Shown piece after piece: positions 29,117-30,242 of a stretch of DNA of 30,242 nucleotides (positions within the stretch are counted from its first letter, which is position 1; every line of letters starts with the position of its first letter). Under the pieces are notes generated by a model. It saw nothing but the letters and a program-made list of their open reading frames with translations, did no database searches and had not been told where the DNA came from. The position numbers and the translations under genes are program-made. The DNA is from an uncultured Archangium sp. (lineage in GTDB: Bacteria; Myxococcota; Myxococcia; Myxococcales; Myxococcaceae), in NCBI GenBank assembly GCA_946479335.1, contig CAMLFP010000015.1, positions 1 through 30,242 on the forward strand, read 5' to 3'.

Positions 29117-29122
29117 TAAGAC
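29117..29122 (+). promoter_or_regulatory. Candidate -10 box (TAAGAC) of the FHA-like gene
   Basis: TAAGAC ends 7 nt before the GTG at 29130. A GAGGT at 29113-29117 overlaps it and could instead be a poorly spaced ribosome site, so the reading is uncertain. Confidence 0.2.
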
Positions 29123-29129
29123 GCGCGGG

Positions 29130-30233
29130 GTGTTCGTCACCGTCATCGCCACGCCGCGGAGCGCGCTGATGCGCGTGGGCGAACGCTTCCGGCTCCAACC
29201 GGGCGTGCCGCTGCGCATCGGCACCTCGCGCGAGGCGCGCATCAGGCTGCACGGGCCGGCGCTGCAGGTCGACGTGACCTTCGACGGGGAGCACGCGGTC
29301 CTCCACGGAGACGCCGAGCCCGGGCGGCTCCACACGCTGCCCGAGGGCGCGCTGCGCGACGGCTCGCTGTTGTTCATCGACGCCACGCTGGTGCTGCGCT
29401 TCCACGCGCAGCCGCTTCACCCGCCGGCGCGCCACCAGGAGCTCGAGCGCGCGGCCCGCGACGCGCCCGCGGGCGACCCGACCTGGGCGGTGTACGGCGA
29501 CTTCCTCGAAGAGCACGGTGACGCGCTCGCGGGCTGGGTGCGCTCCCCGCCGGGCCCCGAAGAGGAGCTCCACGCGCTCGGAGCCCTGGCGCTCGCCGCG
29601 CGCGCGGGGCTGCTCTCGATTCAGTGGGGCCCGCGCCACTTCGCGCGCAGCGTGATGATTTCGCCCGACGCGCCCGACCTGCGCTGGCTCCTGGAGCAGC
29701 TCCCGCGCACGCCGGTGATGCGGCTGCTGCACGACGTGCGGGTCGACTGGCTCACCGGCGGCACCCCGCGCGACGCTGAGACCGCGGAGCTGCTCACCGC
29801 GCTCACCGGGCTCACGCACCTCGAGTCCGTGAAGCTGGGCGTCGTCACCGAGGCCCAACGCTGGCCGCTCGCCGACGCGGCGTGGAAGACGCTGGGCGTG
29901 CCCGGCGACTGGGTGTGGCGCATCCCCTCCGGCGCGCGCGCGAGCCTCACGGTGCATCGCAACACCAGCGCGGTGGGCGTCGACGGCAACGTAGTGCTCA
30001 ACCCGCTGCGCACCGACCTCGGCACCGCGCCGGGCTGTCTGGTGCGGTTGATGGGCGACGCGCCGCGCGTGGCCTGCACGCTGCGCCGCATGCCCGAGGG
30101 CGAGTGGGTGGTGTCGAGCGAGCAGTACTCGGTGCGCGTCAACGGCGTGCCGCTGTCCCGGAGCGTGCTGCGCCCCGGTGACCTCCTCGAGCCCATCGCC
30201 GGGCTGCAGCTCCGCTTCAACTGGCCGGCGTGA
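29130..30233 (+). CDS. FHA-like / TIGR02996 domain protein
   Basis: A 367-residue protein starting at GTG. Residues 1-95 look like a degenerate FHA domain: LQPGVPLRIGTSREARIRL, then DVTFDGEHAVLHGD, and DGSLLFIDATLVLRF at the end. The middle contains the TIGR02996 signature (GDPTWAVYGDFLEEHGDALAGW), a short motif found mostly in planctomycetes and myxobacteria. The last 80 residues again look FHA-like (RMPEGEWVVSSEQYSVRVNG, VLRPGDLLEPIAGLQLRF). FHA domains bind phosphothreonine peptides, but the key Arg/Ser/His residues are not clearly conserved here, so binding is uncertain. It likely works as a cytoplasmic adaptor. It is divergent from the lipase-like gene; 9 bp follow to the window end. Confidence 0.8.
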   Translation: MFVTVIATPRSALMRVGERFRLQPGVPLRIGTSREARIRLHGPALQVDVTFDGEHAVLHGDAEPGRLHTLPEGALRDGSLLFIDATLVLRFHAQPLHPPARHQELERAARDAPAGDPTWAVYGDFLEEHGDALAGWVRSPPGPEEELHALGALALAARAGLLSIQWGPRHFARSVMISPDAPDLRWLLEQLPRTPVMRLLHDVRVDWLTGGTPRDAETAELLTALTGLTHLESVKLGVVTEAQRWPLADAAWKTLGVPGDWVWRIPSGARASLTVHRNTSAVGVDGNVVLNPLRTDLGTAPGCLVRLMGDAPRVACTLRRMPEGEWVVSSEQYSVRVNGVPLSRSVLRPGDLLEPIAGLQLRFNWPA

Positions 30234-30242
30234 ACCTCAGAA

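Noticed and set aside
28997..29129. Possible gene remnant (frame ending VNAGIGFDHPP) between the lipase-like and FHA-like genes
   Set aside because: Only about 40 codons lie outside the neighbouring genes; no family recognised and no start signal.

Overview
The window is uniformly GC-rich with dense coding. The gene set points to a myxobacterium (Myxococcota) or a close deltaproteobacterial relative: many short Cys-rich or Gly-rich lipoproteins, a TIGR02996 protein, multi-LysM proteins, an ECF42 sigma operon and a sphingolipid-type desaturase. This is inference from content; there is no rRNA or other phylogenetic marker here. I saw no tRNA or rRNA gene, no CRISPR array, and no transposase or phage module. 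The window reads as ordinary chromosome.

Layout. 1-327 (-): lipoprotein whose body is a 21-bp minisatellite, cut by the window edge. 418-2597 (+): branched-chain amino acid binding lipoprotein and LivH permease, separated by a REP-like hairpin; LivM, LivG and LivF are not present. 2601-3494 (-): LuxR-type regulator. 3495-3795: non-coding, with a run of GCAC motifs spaced exactly 10 bp. 3796-9697 (+): three-gene CzcCBA-like RND heavy-metal efflux operon followed by a DUF2277 gene. 9759-10724 (+): fatty acid desaturase resembling eukaryotic dihydroceramide delta-4 desaturase. 10729-11628 (-): LysR regulator, divergent from a long coiled-coil protein (11691-12884, +). 12922-15953 (-): operon of a membrane Fe-S oxidoreductase, a peroxiredoxin and a small lipoprotein. 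16056-16490 (+) OsmC and 16555-16935 (-) cupin converge on a strong hairpin. 16957-18276 (-): four LysM domains plus a GH19 lysozyme/chitinase domain. 18432-20323 (+): two Cys-rich lipoproteins, an atypical PII protein and an alpha/beta hydrolase, all tightly spaced. 20333-22421 (-): VOC protein, YCII protein and ECF42 sigma factor operon. 22473-22961 (-): zinc-ribbon membrane protein. 23057-25594 (+): USP-like/phospholipase D fusion. 25595-28996 (-): PQQ-propeller lipoprotein and a lipase-like lipoprotein. 29130-30233 (+): FHA-like/TIGR02996 protein.

Several transcription-unit heads lack a Shine-Dalgarno sequence and instead carry a TANNNT-like hexamer about 6-12 nt before the start codon. 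This is the geometry of leaderless or near-leaderless transcription, and it helped choose starts. The best leads for new biology are the decamer array before the efflux operon, the bacterial sphingolipid-type desaturase, the leaderless-promoter pattern, the PII protein lacking the uridylylation tyrosine, and the USP-PLD fusion. I found no single clearly novel multi-gene system.
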